Source: Myxococcus vastator (GTDB taxonomy: Bacteria; Myxococcota; Myxococcia; Myxococcales; Myxococcaceae). From it: a stretch of DNA of 32,928 nt. The stretch spans positions 1 through 32,928 of the forward strand of contig NZ_JAAIYB010000039.1 of assembly GCF_010894475.1 (NCBI RefSeq), in the 5' to 3' direction. Below the pieces are notes generated by a model, which did no database searches, had not been told where the DNA came from, and saw only the letters and a program-made list of their open reading frames with translations. The translations under genes were made by a program, and so were the position numbers. Below are positions 1-9,535 of this stretch, piece after piece; within the stretch, counting starts at the first letter, position 1, and each line of letters starts with the position of its first letter.

Positions 1-2547
1 GTGGGGGAGCTGGCGCGCTGGCAGGGCGCGCGCGTGCCGGGGCGGCTGGTGGCCAGCGCCAAGAGCTGGCTGTGCCACCCGGGCGTGGACCGCTCCGCGC
101 CCATCCTCCCCTGGGGCGCGCCCGCGGACGTCCAGAAGCTGTCCCCGGTGGACGCCAGCGCCCTGCTGCTGACGCACATGGCCCGCGCGTGGGACCACGC
201 GCACCCGGACGCGCCGCTGTCGAAGCAGGAGGTGGTGATTACCGTCCCCGCCTCCTTCGACGAGGCGGCCCGCGCCCTCACGGTGAGCGCGGCGCGCAAG
301 GCCGGGCTGGAGAAGTTCACCCTGCTGGAGGAGCCGCAGGCGGCCTTCTACGACTACACCGCGCGCCACCGGGCGGACCTGGAGCAGACGCTGTCCCACG
401 TCCGGCTGGTGCTGGTGGTGGACGTGGGCGGCGGCACCACGGACTTCACGCTGGTGCACGCGGGCGTGTCCCCCGAAGGCCCCATGCTGCGGCGGCTGGC
501 CGTGGGCGACCACCTGATGCTGGGCGGCGACAACATGGACGCCGCGCTGGCGCGCCGGGTGGAGGAGAAGCTCTCCACGGACGGCCGCCGCCTGTCCGCC
601 ACGCAGTGGACGCAGGCCATCCAGGCCGCGCGCACCGCGAAGGAGGCGCTGCTCGGGCTCGCCCCGCCGGAGAAGCACGGCGTGTCGCTGGTGGGTGGCG
701 GCAGCAAGCTGCTGGGCGGCACCCTATCCACGGACCTGTCGCGCGACGAGGCGCAGGCGCTGGTGCTGAACGGCTTCTTCCCCCTCACCGCGCCCACCGA
801 CAGGCCGCGCCGCGCCGCGCGCATGGCGCTCCAGGAGCTGGGCCTGCCCTATGTGCAGGACGCGGCGGTGACGCGGCACCTGGCGGCCTTCCTCGCGCAG
901 CACGCGGCGGCGGGCTTCGCGGCGCTGGGCGACACGGCGCCGGCGGAGGGCGCCCTGCCCCGGCCGGACGCCATCCTGCTCAACGGTGGCGTGTTCAACT
1001 CGCCCCAGATTTCCGAGCGGCTGGTGGAGGCCCTCTCCGCGTGGTGGCCGGGCGCGCCGCGCATCCCCCTGCTGCGGCACGAGTCCCTGGAGCTCGCGGT
1101 GGCCCGCGGCGCCGCGTACTACGGCCTGGTGCGGCGCGGCCACGGCCTGCGCATTGGCGGCGGCGCGGCGCGCGCCTACTACGTGGGACTGCAGCGCGCG
1201 GCGGACAGCGCCGAGCAGCCCGCGCTGTGCCTCATCCCCCGCGGCTTCGAGGAAGGCCAGAAGGTGGACCTGGGCGAGCGCCCCTTCTCGCTCACCCTGG
1301 GCCGGCCGGTGCAGTTCCAGCTCTACTCCACCACCAGCGACCGCATCGACAAGCCGGGGGATTTGGTGCCGCTGGTGGAGGACCTCAAGCCCCTGCCGCC
1401 CATCCACACGCTGCTCAAGGGCGCCTCCAACACGGTGGCCGACGTGCCCGTGCACCTCCAGGCGGCGCTGACGGAGATTGGCACGCTGGAGCTGTACTGC
1501 GTCTCCAACGTCGCGGACGAGCGGTGGCGCCTGGAGTTCGAGCTGCGCGGCACCGGCGGCTCGCACGAGTTGACGGTCACCGAGTCCATGCCCGCGCGCT
1601 TCGTCGAGGCGAAGGACAACATCGAGCGCGTCTACGGCAACAAGCCGCTGCCCATTGGCCCCAAGGACGTGAAGCAGCTCGGGCGCACGCTGGAGAAGGC
1701 GCTGGGCGCGCGTGAGACGTGGCGCGTGCCGGTGCTGCGGGAGATGTGGAGCACCCTCTTCGCGGGCGCGAGCAAGCGCCGGCGCTCGGACGACCACGAG
1801 CGCGTCTTCTACAGCCTCACCGGCTTCAGCCTGCGGCCGGGCTTCGGCTACCCGCTGGACGGCTGGCGCGCGGAGCAGACGTTCAGCCTCTTCGACGCGC
1901 TGGTGCAGCACCACACGGACAAGGCGGTGTGGACGGAGTTCTGGGTGATGTGGCGCCGCATCGCGGGCGGACTGGACGAGTCGCGGCAGCAGAAGCTGTA
2001 CGCGTACCTCCAGCCCCACCTGGCGCGGAAGGTGCCACCGGACGCGCCGCCGCCGGGGAAGCTCAAGGGCATCCAGCCCGAGGGCCTGGAGGAGATGGTC
2101 CGCACCGCGGCCTCGCTGGAGCACCTGCCACCGGGTGACAAGGCGGAGCTGGGCCGGTGGATTGCCGCGCGGCTGAAGGCCGAGGCGAAGTCCGGTGGCC
2201 CCTGGGCCTGGTCCCTGGGACGCCTGGGCGCGCGAGTGCCCCTGTACGGCAGCAGCCACAAGGTGGTGGACGTGGACACGGCCGAGGCCTGGCTCACGCT
2301 GCTGCTGGAGCTGGACCTGCGGAAGCTTGACGGCGCGTCCTTCGCGGCGGCGCAGCTCGCGCGGCTCACCGGAGACCGCACGCGCGACCTGGACCCGGAG
2401 CTGCGCGAGCGCACGGCCCAGGCCCTGCTGGCGGCGAAGGCCCCCGAGACGTGGGTGCGCATGGTGCGCGAGGTGGTGGCGCTGGAGGCCGCGGACGAGG
2501 CTCGCGCGCTCGGGGATACGCTCCCCGCCGGGCTGCGGCTCTCGTAG
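1..2547 (+). CDS. Hsp70-family (DnaK-like) chaperone ATPase, 5' end outside the window
   Basis: This is the 3' part of a large Hsp70-like gene. The visible 848 residues lack the N-terminal phosphate-1 loop (the GIDLGT region), so the frame almost certainly enters from upstream and the GTG at base 1 is not the true start. Seen here: the actin-fold phosphate-2 loop VVDVGGGTTDF near residues 138-148, the LLEEPQAA connecting segment near 108-115, and the adenosine motif LNGGVFNSP near 328-336. These are typical of the Hsp70/HSPA superfamily. A substrate-domain-like beta region follows (about 420-540), and then a long C-terminal half with no DnaK lid, as in the long Hsp70 proteins of myxobacteria that carry an extra C-terminal domain. 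It should be cytoplasmic and ATP-dependent; its client is unknown. The gene ends with TAG, followed by a small hairpin and a convergent gene. The family call is confident, the specific role is not. Confidence 0.88.
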   Translation: MGELARWQGARVPGRLVASAKSWLCHPGVDRSAPILPWGAPADVQKLSPVDASALLLTHMARAWDHAHPDAPLSKQEVVITVPASFDEAARALTVSAARKAGLEKFTLLEEPQAAFYDYTARHRADLEQTLSHVRLVLVVDVGGGTTDFTLVHAGVSPEGPMLRRLAVGDHLMLGGDNMDAALARRVEEKLSTDGRRLSATQWTQAIQAARTAKEALLGLAPPEKHGVSLVGGGSKLLGGTLSTDLSRDEAQALVLNGFFPLTAPTDRPRRAARMALQELGLPYVQDAAVTRHLAAFLAQHAAAGFAALGDTAPAEGALPRPDAILLNGGVFNSPQISERLVEALSAWWPGAPRIPLLRHESLELAVARGAAYYGLVRRGHGLRIGGGAARAYYVGLQRAADSAEQPALCLIPRGFEEGQKVDLGERPFSLTLGRPVQFQLYSTTSDRIDKPGDLVPLVEDLKPLPPIHTLLKGASNTVADVPVHLQAALTEIGTLELYCVSNVADERWRLEFELRGTGGSHELTVTESMPARFVEAKDNIERVYGNKPLPIGPKDVKQLGRTLEKALGARETWRVPVLREMWSTLFAGASKRRRSDDHERVFYSLTGFSLRPGFGYPLDGWRAEQTFSLFDALVQHHTDKAVWTEFWVMWRRIAGGLDESRQQKLYAYLQPHLARKVPPDAPPPGKLKGIQPEGLEEMVRTAASLEHLPPGDKAELGRWIAARLKAEAKSGGPWAWSLGRLGARVPLYGSSHKVVDVDTAEAWLTLLLELDLRKLDGASFAAAQLARLTGDRTRDLDPELRERTAQALLAAKAPETWVRMVREVVALEAADEARALGDTLPAGLRLS

Positions 2548-2574
2548 GTTTGGAAGGAATGCTCCCGCGGGAGT

Positions 2575-2591
2575 TGGACCTGGAAGGTCCA
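2575..2591. terminator. Hairpin between convergent genes
   Basis: TGGACCT-GGA-AGGTCCA forms a perfect 7-bp stem with a 3-nt loop. It lies 27 bases after the Hsp70 stop and 30 bases before the end of the convergent small gene. There is no T-run on either side, so it would be a weak or Rho-assisted terminator. Position is the main argument. Confidence 0.4.
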
Positions 2592-2621
2592 GCCCCCGGG
2601 GCCGGGACAGCGGGCGGTGGA

Positions 2622-3017
2622 TCAGCCCTGCACGGCGGCGACAGGCTCGGCGGGGGCTTCACCCGCTTCGGGCCGCGCCGCGGCCGGCACCACCTGGAGC
2701 ACCGGGGCCGCCTCTTCCACCGGCGCGGCAGCGGTGTCCTTGCCCGCCTTGGGCTTCTTGCTGCCCGCGCCCGAGCGGCACGTGCGGCACCAAGGCTGAT
2801 TCCGGATGGCGCCATCCGCCATCTTCCGCAGGCCGAACTGCGCCAGCGGCTTCAGCGTCTTGCACTTGATGCACATCAGCGAGATGAGCACCTCTTGGCC
2901 ATCCGCGTCGTAGACGGCGGACTTGCGACGCTTGCGCGGCTGGCCCTGCCCCGGTTCACGCTGCTTCGCCTTGTCAGGCGCAGGCGGCGCCATCATCGGG
3001 GTCACTTTGTAGAGCAT
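2622..3017 (-). CDS. Small four-cysteine (putative zinc-ribbon) protein, function unknown
   Basis: The protein has 131 residues. The centre (about residues 49-82) holds CIKC, then WCRTC some 28 residues on, giving two CxxC knuckles that could bind one zinc ion. A basic stretch (PRKRRKS) lies before it. The last 40 residues are low in complexity and rich in Ala, Pro, Glu and Val, which suggests disorder. The start is well supported: GGAGGAA lies 5 bases before the ATG. I do not recognise a named family. The layout of a basic arm, one small Cys4 module and a disordered tail would fit a nucleic-acid- or ribosome-associated accessory protein, but that is inference. It stands alone on the minus strand, convergent with the Hsp70 gene. 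Confidence 0.75.
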   Translation of the reverse strand: MLYKVTPMMAPPAPDKAKQREPGQGQPRKRRKSAVYDADGQEVLISLMCIKCKTLKPLAQFGLRKMADGAIRNQPWCRTCRSGAGSKKPKAGKDTAAAPVEEAAPVLQVVPAAARPEAGEAPAEPVAAVQG

Positions 3018-3022
3018 GTCGG

Positions 3023-3029
3023 TTCCTCC
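3023..3029 (-). promoter_or_regulatory. Ribosome binding site of the four-cysteine protein
   Basis: On the minus strand this reads GGAGGAA, a near-perfect Shine-Dalgarno sequence 5 bases from the ATG at 3017. It fixes the start of the small gene. No clear -35/-10 pair was seen in 3030-3160. Confidence 0.7.
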
Positions 3030-3167
3030 AGCTCACGGGAGTCCACCCACGCAGGCCCTGGGCCACCTCGGAGTGGACACTCGCAGGGACTAGAGTAGGA
3101 CCTCCGCCTCCCGTTGGAAACTGATCCCAGGCCGAAAAATCGGCACCCGGCGCGATTTCAGTGTCCT

Positions 3168-3204
3168 TCCGCTGGGTTGGGTCATTTCGTTCAACCCCAG
3201 CGGA
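3168..3204 (-). terminator. Hairpin downstream of the 5'-nucleotidase gene
   Basis: TCCGCTGGGTTG and CAACCCCAGCGGA pair with one bulged base around a loop of about 12 nt. The hairpin begins about 35 bases beyond the stop codon of the minus-strand 5'-nucleotidase gene. There is no following T-run in the direction of transcription, so intrinsic termination is uncertain, but placement fits a 3'-end stem. Confidence 0.45.
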
Positions 3205-3238
3205 TCAGCCGTCGTTCGAATTTTCAGCCGGGACGCTC

Positions 3239-5026
3239 TCAGCGCGCCGCTGGCTGACACTTTGCTACACCCTTGTAGTGAACCCGGCCCAGCTCCGGGG
3301 CGTCCAGCGTGCCGCCTCGGGCCTTCCCGTAGGCGATGAGCGCCTCGCGCAGGTCGAGCCCGTTGACGGGGGCCATCTCGATGCGCTCCGGCGGCACGGT
3401 GCGCAGGAGGGGTTCCAGCCCGTCACCGCCCCGCGCCAGGAAGTCCGGGAGGGCCACCCGGTACAGCGTCCGGTCGTCGGACACGAGCGGCTGACCTCCA
3501 GTAAGGGCCACGCTCGCGAGCCGCTCAGTCCCCGGGCAACGCTCCAGCGTCACCTCGAGGCCGGAGACCGCGAAGATGGAGCCCATGGCATTGCCGTAGG
3601 CCAGCGACAGCAGCTGCTCCAGTTCGGGGCCCGTCAGGGTGATGACGGCCACCGTGTTGTCGAAGGGCAGCAGCCCGAACACCTGACCGAACGTAAGCGG
3701 CCCTGCGGGCAGGTTCGCGCGGACGCCACCCGGGTTCATCAGCCCCACGTCCGCCTTGGCCGACGCACGCAGCACGTCCGCCATCAGGTTGCCCAGCGCA
3801 CTCTCCTCCTTATAACCGCGGGCCAGCGGGGTGGCCGCCACGAGCCCCATCTGACGATTCTGCGCCTGCCGCGCCAGGTCCAGCGCCGGCGCCAGCAGCG
3901 GCGCCACCCGCGCGTCGGGCACCACCGGCTCCGACATGAACGACGCGGGCTCCAAGCGCACCTGGGGCTCGTTCCGCAGGCGGCGGCCGTCACAGGTTCC
4001 CTGGGTGGCGTCCACCTTCGCGCAGAGGGGAATGGCGGCCTGGATGCGGGTGCGCTCGGGCAGGACGCGGCGGCTGGCCGGGTCCACGAACAGCTCCACC
4101 ACGCCCAGGGAGCGCGCCAGTCCCGTCGTCTCGATGATGGGCACCTGGGCGAAGAAGTGGCCCATCGTCTGGTGGGTGTGCCCCGCCACGACGGCGTCGA
4201 GCGTGCCCGGCGGCAGGCGCTCCAGCATCGACAGAATCTCCGCGTCGCCCAGGTCGCAGCTCGACGTGTCGCGGGGGTTGCTCAAGTCCGCGCACTTGCC
4301 GCCCGCGTGCGCCACCGCCACCACCACCTCCGCGCCGCGCGCGCGCAGGGAGCGGGACGCCTCCAGCGCGGCGGGCGCCAGGGGCAGGAAGCGCAGGGAC
4401 GTCACGTTGGCGGGATTGGTGACCTTGGGGGTGTCCTCCGTGGAGAGCCCGAGGATGCCCACCTTCACGCCCTTCACCTCCATCAGGTACGTGCCGTCAT
4501 TGCCCGTCCAGGCGGGGGCCGCGCCGGTGGCGGCATCGCGGAGGTTCGCCGACAACAAAGGGAAGCGCGCCTGCCCGATGCGCGCCTTGAGCGCCCCTAG
4601 TGGGTCATCCCCGGGCCGCCGCGCCATGGAGCCCGGCCCCACGGGGCCATAGTCGAACTCGTGGTTGCCAATGGCGGCCGCGTCCACCCCCAGGTGGTTG
4701 TACACGTCGATGACGACGGCCCCCTCCGTGAGGTTGGAAGGCAGCGTGCCCTGGAACATGTCGCCCGCGTCCAGCAGCACCACGCCGCCCGGGTTGTCCG
4801 CGCGCAGCCGCGCCACGTAGGCCGCGAGCGTGGCGGCGCCGCCCTCCTCCACCACCTGCCCGTCCTTCAACGGCGTGCGGTGGGGCTCCACCTGCCCGTG
4901 GAAGTCGTTGATGCCCACCAGGGTGAGGCGGATGGGCTCCGGAGGCGCGGCGCGAGTCCGAGCGCCAGCGCACGCGAGGGTGGCCCCGCACACCCACGCG
5001 AGGGCGATGAGTCGAAAGGAACGCAT
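3239..5026 (-). CDS. Secreted UshA/YfkN-type 5'-nucleotidase (bifunctional metallophosphatase)
   Basis: The protein has 595 residues from the ATG at 5026. A TTG 13 codons upstream is less likely, because the hydrophobic signal sequence starts at the ATG. The signal ends in TLAC (Cys19), which resembles a lipobox but has Thr at -3, so lipoprotein status is likely rather than certain. The N-terminal calcineurin-like phosphoesterase domain carries all the metal motifs: NDFHG (Asp41, His43), DAGDMFQG, GNHEFDYG and GHTHQ. The C-terminal 5_nucleotid_C domain has NPGGVR and a substrate-binding region with LPFDNT. Enzymes of this type dephosphorylate nucleotides or nucleotide sugars outside the cytoplasm, which fits nutrient and phosphate recovery by a predator or scavenger. 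It lies 45 bp downstream of, and in the same direction as, the phytase-like gene, probably in one operon. Confidence 0.92.
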   Translation of the reverse strand: MRSFRLIALAWVCGATLACAGARTRAAPPEPIRLTLVGINDFHGQVEPHRTPLKDGQVVEEGGAATLAAYVARLRADNPGGVVLLDAGDMFQGTLPSNLTEGAVVIDVYNHLGVDAAAIGNHEFDYGPVGPGSMARRPGDDPLGALKARIGQARFPLLSANLRDAATGAAPAWTGNDGTYLMEVKGVKVGILGLSTEDTPKVTNPANVTSLRFLPLAPAALEASRSLRARGAEVVVAVAHAGGKCADLSNPRDTSSCDLGDAEILSMLERLPPGTLDAVVAGHTHQTMGHFFAQVPIIETTGLARSLGVVELFVDPASRRVLPERTRIQAAIPLCAKVDATQGTCDGRRLRNEPQVRLEPASFMSEPVVPDARVAPLLAPALDLARQAQNRQMGLVAATPLARGYKEESALGNLMADVLRASAKADVGLMNPGGVRANLPAGPLTFGQVFGLLPFDNTVAVITLTGPELEQLLSLAYGNAMGSIFAVSGLEVTLERCPGTERLASVALTGGQPLVSDDRTLYRVALPDFLARGGDGLEPLLRTVPPERIEMAPVNGLDLREALIAYGKARGGTLDAPELGRVHYKGVAKCQPAAR

Positions 5027-5071
5027 GAGGGCGCGCACTTCAGCGCGGCGCGCGCCCGCTGGCAACGCGCT

Positions 5072-6325
5072 TCAGTCGCGGCGGCGGCGCCCCACCCGCA
5101 CCAGCGCGAGCAACGCGAACGCCGCGGTGGCCGGCACGGAGGCCGAAGCACACGAGCAGCCGGAGTCACCCGGAGGCGTGCCTCCCGGCGCGGGCAGCGG
5201 CCCCGGCCCCCCCGTGCCACCTCCGCCGTCCGTGCCCGCGTCCGTGCCCCCGTCCGTCCCCCCATCCGAGTCGGACCGCGTGTCGATTCGCAGCGCGGGG
5301 TCGAAGGCCTCGGCGACCGCCGGCCAGCGCGCATACAGGAAGCGCTGGGGGCTGGAGAACGCATCACTGCCCACGAAGAGCCCTTCGGGGTAGGCGGTGC
5401 CCAGCGGCGACGCGGAGACGGCGAGGGCCACCGGGTCATTCGCCCGGATGACGCCCCCATCGTCGTCCGCCAGCCGGAACGCGCCCACGAAGGTCCTCGC
5501 GCGCCGCTCGTACACGGCGAACGCATCCGCGCCCGTGTCCGCGACCAGGATGTACCCCTCCCCGCCGCGCGCGCGGTACAGCGCCACTCGGCCCACGTTG
5601 TTGGAGAGCCCGCCCGAGCCCTGGATGGCGAGCTGCTGCCCGGTGACGTCCGCGTCGGCGGCCGCCGCGTAGCGCCACAGGCCCTGCCCCTGCTGGGTGA
5701 CGAACAGGGAGTCCGACGCCTCGTCCACCGCCAGGCCCACGATGGGCCCCGTCGTGGTGAGCGTACGGACCAGGGTCGCCGTCACGCTCCCCGTGTCCCC
5801 GGCCAGCTCGTACTGCTGGAGCACGCCCGTGGACGTGCCCGCGAAGACATGGAACCGGCCCGAATCCTCGTCTTGATGGAGCGCCACGGCGGAGAACTGC
5901 GTCCCCGTCACGAAGGCGCCTGCTCCAACGCGCACCACCCGGTCCGCGCGGTCGGGGTCCACCGTGTAGGCCACCAGCCCGTTGAGGTTGAGGCTGGCCG
6001 CCACCGCCAGGGTCTGCTGCACCCCGGACAGCGGGAAGCCGTCGTGCACGGCCACGGCCGACATCGGCCCATCCGGGAGCTCCGCGTCCAGTTGCTCGCC
6101 CCCCACGCCGAAGGTGACGAGGCCCGAGTTGGGGCTGCTGTAGGCGGTGAGGAACAGGCTGCTGCCGGGAGCGCCGGGGCTCTCCCAGAGGGCCACGTCC
6201 TGGAGCACCCCGCCGGTGATGGACGGGTCGGGCTCCGACTGCGACGTCGGCGGCACGGCGACCTGCGCGGACACCGGAGTGCCCAGCAGCAACGCCGCCA
6301 GGGCCAGGGGGGTTGGGTTGCGCAT
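5072..6325 (-). CDS. Beta-propeller phytase-like surface protein with a MYXO-CTERM tail
   Basis: The protein has 417 residues. A signal peptide is clear (hydrophobic to VSA, cleavage near residue 20). The body matches the beta-propeller 3-phytase (BPP) pattern: repeated blades, GPIVGLAVDEASDSLFVTQ, then GEGYILVADTGADAFAVYER followed by FVGAFRLADDDG. BPP enzymes are calcium-dependent and release phosphate from phytate; whether the acidic active-site set is complete here was not checked. Residues from about 350 form a Gly/Thr/Asp/Pro-rich spacer. The C-terminus has GCSC, a hydrophobic segment and RRRR, the MYXO-CTERM sorting layout, so the mature protein is probably anchored at the cell surface. 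It is followed after 45 bp by the 5'-nucleotidase gene. Together they look like an organophosphate-scavenging pair. It is divergent from gmd. Confidence 0.85.
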   Translation of the reverse strand: MRNPTPLALAALLLGTPVSAQVAVPPTSQSEPDPSITGGVLQDVALWESPGAPGSSLFLTAYSSPNSGLVTFGVGGEQLDAELPDGPMSAVAVHDGFPLSGVQQTLAVAASLNLNGLVAYTVDPDRADRVVRVGAGAFVTGTQFSAVALHQDEDSGRFHVFAGTSTGVLQQYELAGDTGSVTATLVRTLTTTGPIVGLAVDEASDSLFVTQQGQGLWRYAAAADADVTGQQLAIQGSGGLSNNVGRVALYRARGGEGYILVADTGADAFAVYERRARTFVGAFRLADDDGGVIRANDPVALAVSASPLGTAYPEGLFVGSDAFSSPQRFLYARWPAVAEAFDPALRIDTRSDSDGGTDGGTDAGTDGGGGTGGPGPLPAPGGTPPGDSGCSCASASVPATAAFALLALVRVGRRRRD

Positions 6326-7442
<1,117 letters not shown>

Positions 7443-8369
7443 ATGCGCATCCTGGTCACAGGCGCGGATGGCTTCGTCGGTCGGCACTTGTGCGCCCTGC
7501 TGCGCGCCGCTGGCGACGAGGTGGTGGAGGCCCACGGGCCGCGCGGTGAGGGCATCAACAGCAACGCCCTGCACTTCGACGTGGCCAACGAGGCCTCGGT
7601 GAAGGCGGCGCTGGCCGAGGTGAAGCCCGAGGGCGTCATCCACCTGGCGGGCTTCAGCTCGGTCGCGAAGAGCCACCACAACCCGTCCCGGGTGTTCGCG
7701 GTGAACACCATGGGCGTGGTGCACCTGCTCACCGCGGTGCGCGAGAGCGTCCCGAAGGCGCGCGTGGTGCTGGTGGGCTCCGGCGAGGTGTACGGCCCGG
7801 TGCCCGAGGGCACGCGCGCCACCGAGGACACCCCGGCGGTGCCCCTGAGCCCCTACGCGGCCTCCAAGTCCGCGGCGGAGCTGGCCGCGGTGCAGTTCCA
7901 CCGCAGCTACGGGCTGGAGGTCGTCATGGCGCGGCCCTTCAACCACCTGGGCGCGGGGCAGGACCCCACCTTCGTGGTGCCCTCGTTCGCGGCGCAGATT
8001 CGCGCCATTGGCCTGGGCACGGTGGACCCGGTGCTGCGCACGGGAAACCTGGAGGCGGTGCGCGACTTCTCCCACGTCCGCGACGTGGTGGAGGCCTACC
8101 GGCTGCTGCTCGACAAGGGCGAGCCGGGGCAGGCGTACAACATCGGCAGCGGCGAGGGACGCACCATCCGCAGCCTGCTGGAGGAGATGCTGTCGCTGGC
8201 GGGCGTCGACGCGCGCATCGAGCTGGACCCCGCGCGCCTGAGGCCCTCCGACATCCCCAGCCTCGTCGGCGACCCCGACAAGCTGAAGGCGCTGGGCTGG
8301 GCCCCGAAGCTGACCGTGACGGACGCGCTGCGCGACGTGCTCGGCCCCCGCGTGCCCGGCGCCAGCTGA
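7443..8369 (+). CDS. rmd: GDP-4-keto-6-deoxy-D-mannose reductase (GDP-D-rhamnose forming)
   Basis: This 308-residue SDR protein follows gmd with no gap. The NAD(P) motif is TGADGFVGRHL, the catalytic motifs are GSGEVYG and YAASK, and RPFNHLGAGQDPTFVVPSF fits the RMD family, which reduces the Gmd product to GDP-D-rhamnose. A fucose-synthase-type epimerase/reductase is less likely from the sequence. The last 72 codons lie in a perfect 218-bp repeat that occurs again at 19420. The final Ser codon and the stop of this copy come from the inserted DNA (PGAS here, PGAA in the orphan tail), so the C-terminus appears to have been rebuilt by the insertion without loss of function. Confidence 0.9.
   Translation: MRILVTGADGFVGRHLCALLRAAGDEVVEAHGPRGEGINSNALHFDVANEASVKAALAEVKPEGVIHLAGFSSVAKSHHNPSRVFAVNTMGVVHLLTAVRESVPKARVVLVGSGEVYGPVPEGTRATEDTPAVPLSPYAASKSAAELAAVQFHRSYGLEVVMARPFNHLGAGQDPTFVVPSFAAQIRAIGLGTVDPVLRTGNLEAVRDFSHVRDVVEAYRLLLDKGEPGQAYNIGSGEGRTIRSLLEEMLSLAGVDARIELDPARLRPSDIPSLVGDPDKLKALGWAPKLTVTDALRDVLGPRVPGAS
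8145..8362 (+). repeat. 218-bp perfect direct repeat, left copy (3' end of rmd)
   Basis: Compared by eye base for base, 8145-8362 is identical to 19420-19637. This copy sits in frame at the end of the full-length rmd gene. The sequences differ immediately outside both ends, so the repeat boundaries are sharp: ATC then GGCAGC here against ATT then GGCAGC in the right copy, and GGCGC then CAGC here against GGCGC then GGCG there. Confidence 0.97.
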
Positions 8370-8408
8370 CACGGCAGGCCCTCACTGACACCTTCACGAC
8401 GGTTCATG

Positions 8409-8437
8409 AGGCCCAGGTGCGACAGGCACCTGGGCCT
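8409..8437 (+). terminator. Strong hairpin terminator after rmd
   Basis: AGGCCCAGGTGC, loop GACAG, GCACCTGGGCCT: a perfect 12-bp G+C-rich stem, followed by TGCGCTTTCC with a short T-run. It lies 40 bases past the rmd stop and would end the gmd-rmd transcript. It may also help stop the convergent phosphotransferase transcript. It lies in the inserted DNA, not in the repeat. Confidence 0.75.
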
Positions 8438-8509
8438 TGCGCTTTCCGTAGCTGGGCCCCCGAATTCCACACCAGCGGGCACGCAAGTCGCAGCGGACAA
8501 CGACCCACC

Positions 8510-9535
8510 TCACCCCGCGATCTCCGTCGGCACCGCATCCAACCAGTCTGGCACTGGAAGCCGGTGAATCCGGGCAGCCCACGCCAACGACGACCGCAGC
8601 TGCCGCCGCTGCACCGCGCGCAACCGGGGGAGGCCAGAAACGGGAGGGAGCCAGGCCACAGAGGCGAAGTAGCCGGCCAATGCCGACACCGCCGCCCCCA
8701 GGACATCCCGGTCCAGGGCCAACCGCTGTTCATATCGTTCAACGAAGTGCTCCGGCTCGGGGCCGCCCTCGGAAAAAATCGACGTGGCGAAATTGGCCAC
8801 ATCGAACTCGGGCGGCCCCACGCTCGTCCGGTTCCAATCGAAGATGCGCAAGCTATCCCGTGAAATCCGGACATTGTCCGAGCGCATATCGAGATGCAGC
8901 AACGTGCGCCTGAGACGCCCTCCGGCCAGGAGCGCCACGGATTCGCCCAACACCGGCGCGGCAACAGTCAGCCATCGCTGAGCACGAAGCACCTTCCTGC
9001 CTGCGAGCGAAGCGGGCGCGCGCATTCCGTCGGGCGAGCGGCTCAACTGCGCCCAGCTCATCGCGAGCTGCCTCCATGAGGTGTCCGTAATCCATCGCGG
9101 GAGGCGCCGGCCCAGGTGTGCCGCGTGGAAGTCGGCGAAGTGATGTGCAGTCGACCGAATGCGCGGTAACGACCACGGGAGGGGGGCCGTACGTCCCAGG
9201 TCCTCCAGCAGCAGCACATGCCAATCCTTTTCCACGAACGCGCCGTGAAAGGCAGGCGCCCAGGGGGAAAGGCGCCTTCCCAGGGTCCGATATGTCCGGA
9301 CCTCCGCGCGCAACGCCCGCCGCATGAATTCATTCGCGAGCCTTCCCCCAACGCCCTTGAAGAAGACGCGCCGGCCATCCGCCAACAACAACCTGAAGGT
9401 CGCAGAGGGGGCATACCCCCCATATACGCGCGCCGCGCGAGCGACAGACGAGCCAATCACTCTCTCCGTCGCCAGCCGGACCCCTACTGGAACGCTGCGC
9501 CATGGTGGCTTCGACTCAACACCCAAACGAGACAT
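8510..9535 (-). CDS. APH/choline-kinase-fold phosphotransferase (possible self-resistance kinase)
   Basis: The protein has 341 residues from the ATG at 9535; a TTG 6 codons upstream is less likely. It shows the kinase pattern of the aminoglycoside phosphotransferase superfamily: a candidate ATP lysine in VFFKG (Lys60), hinge-like LLLEDL near 108-113, the catalytic loop HLDMRSDN (His214, Asp216, Asn221) and the metal-binding IFDWN (Asp233). Members phosphorylate hydroxyls of aminoglycosides, macrolides, choline, amino sugars and others, so the substrate cannot be read from the family. It is divergent from, and next to, a nine-gene operon with amino-sugar-type enzymes and an exporter. A role in protecting the producer, or as a biosynthetic sugar kinase, is a reasonable inference. 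Its 3' end faces rmd. Confidence 0.8.
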   Translation of the reverse strand: MSRLGVESKPPWRSVPVGVRLATERVIGSSVARAARVYGGYAPSATFRLLLADGRRVFFKGVGGRLANEFMRRALRAEVRTYRTLGRRLSPWAPAFHGAFVEKDWHVLLLEDLGRTAPLPWSLPRIRSTAHHFADFHAAHLGRRLPRWITDTSWRQLAMSWAQLSRSPDGMRAPASLAGRKVLRAQRWLTVAAPVLGESVALLAGGRLRRTLLHLDMRSDNVRISRDSLRIFDWNRTSVGPPEFDVANFATSIFSEGGPEPEHFVERYEQRLALDRDVLGAAVSALAGYFASVAWLPPVSGLPRLRAVQRRQLRSSLAWAARIHRLPVPDWLDAVPTEIAG

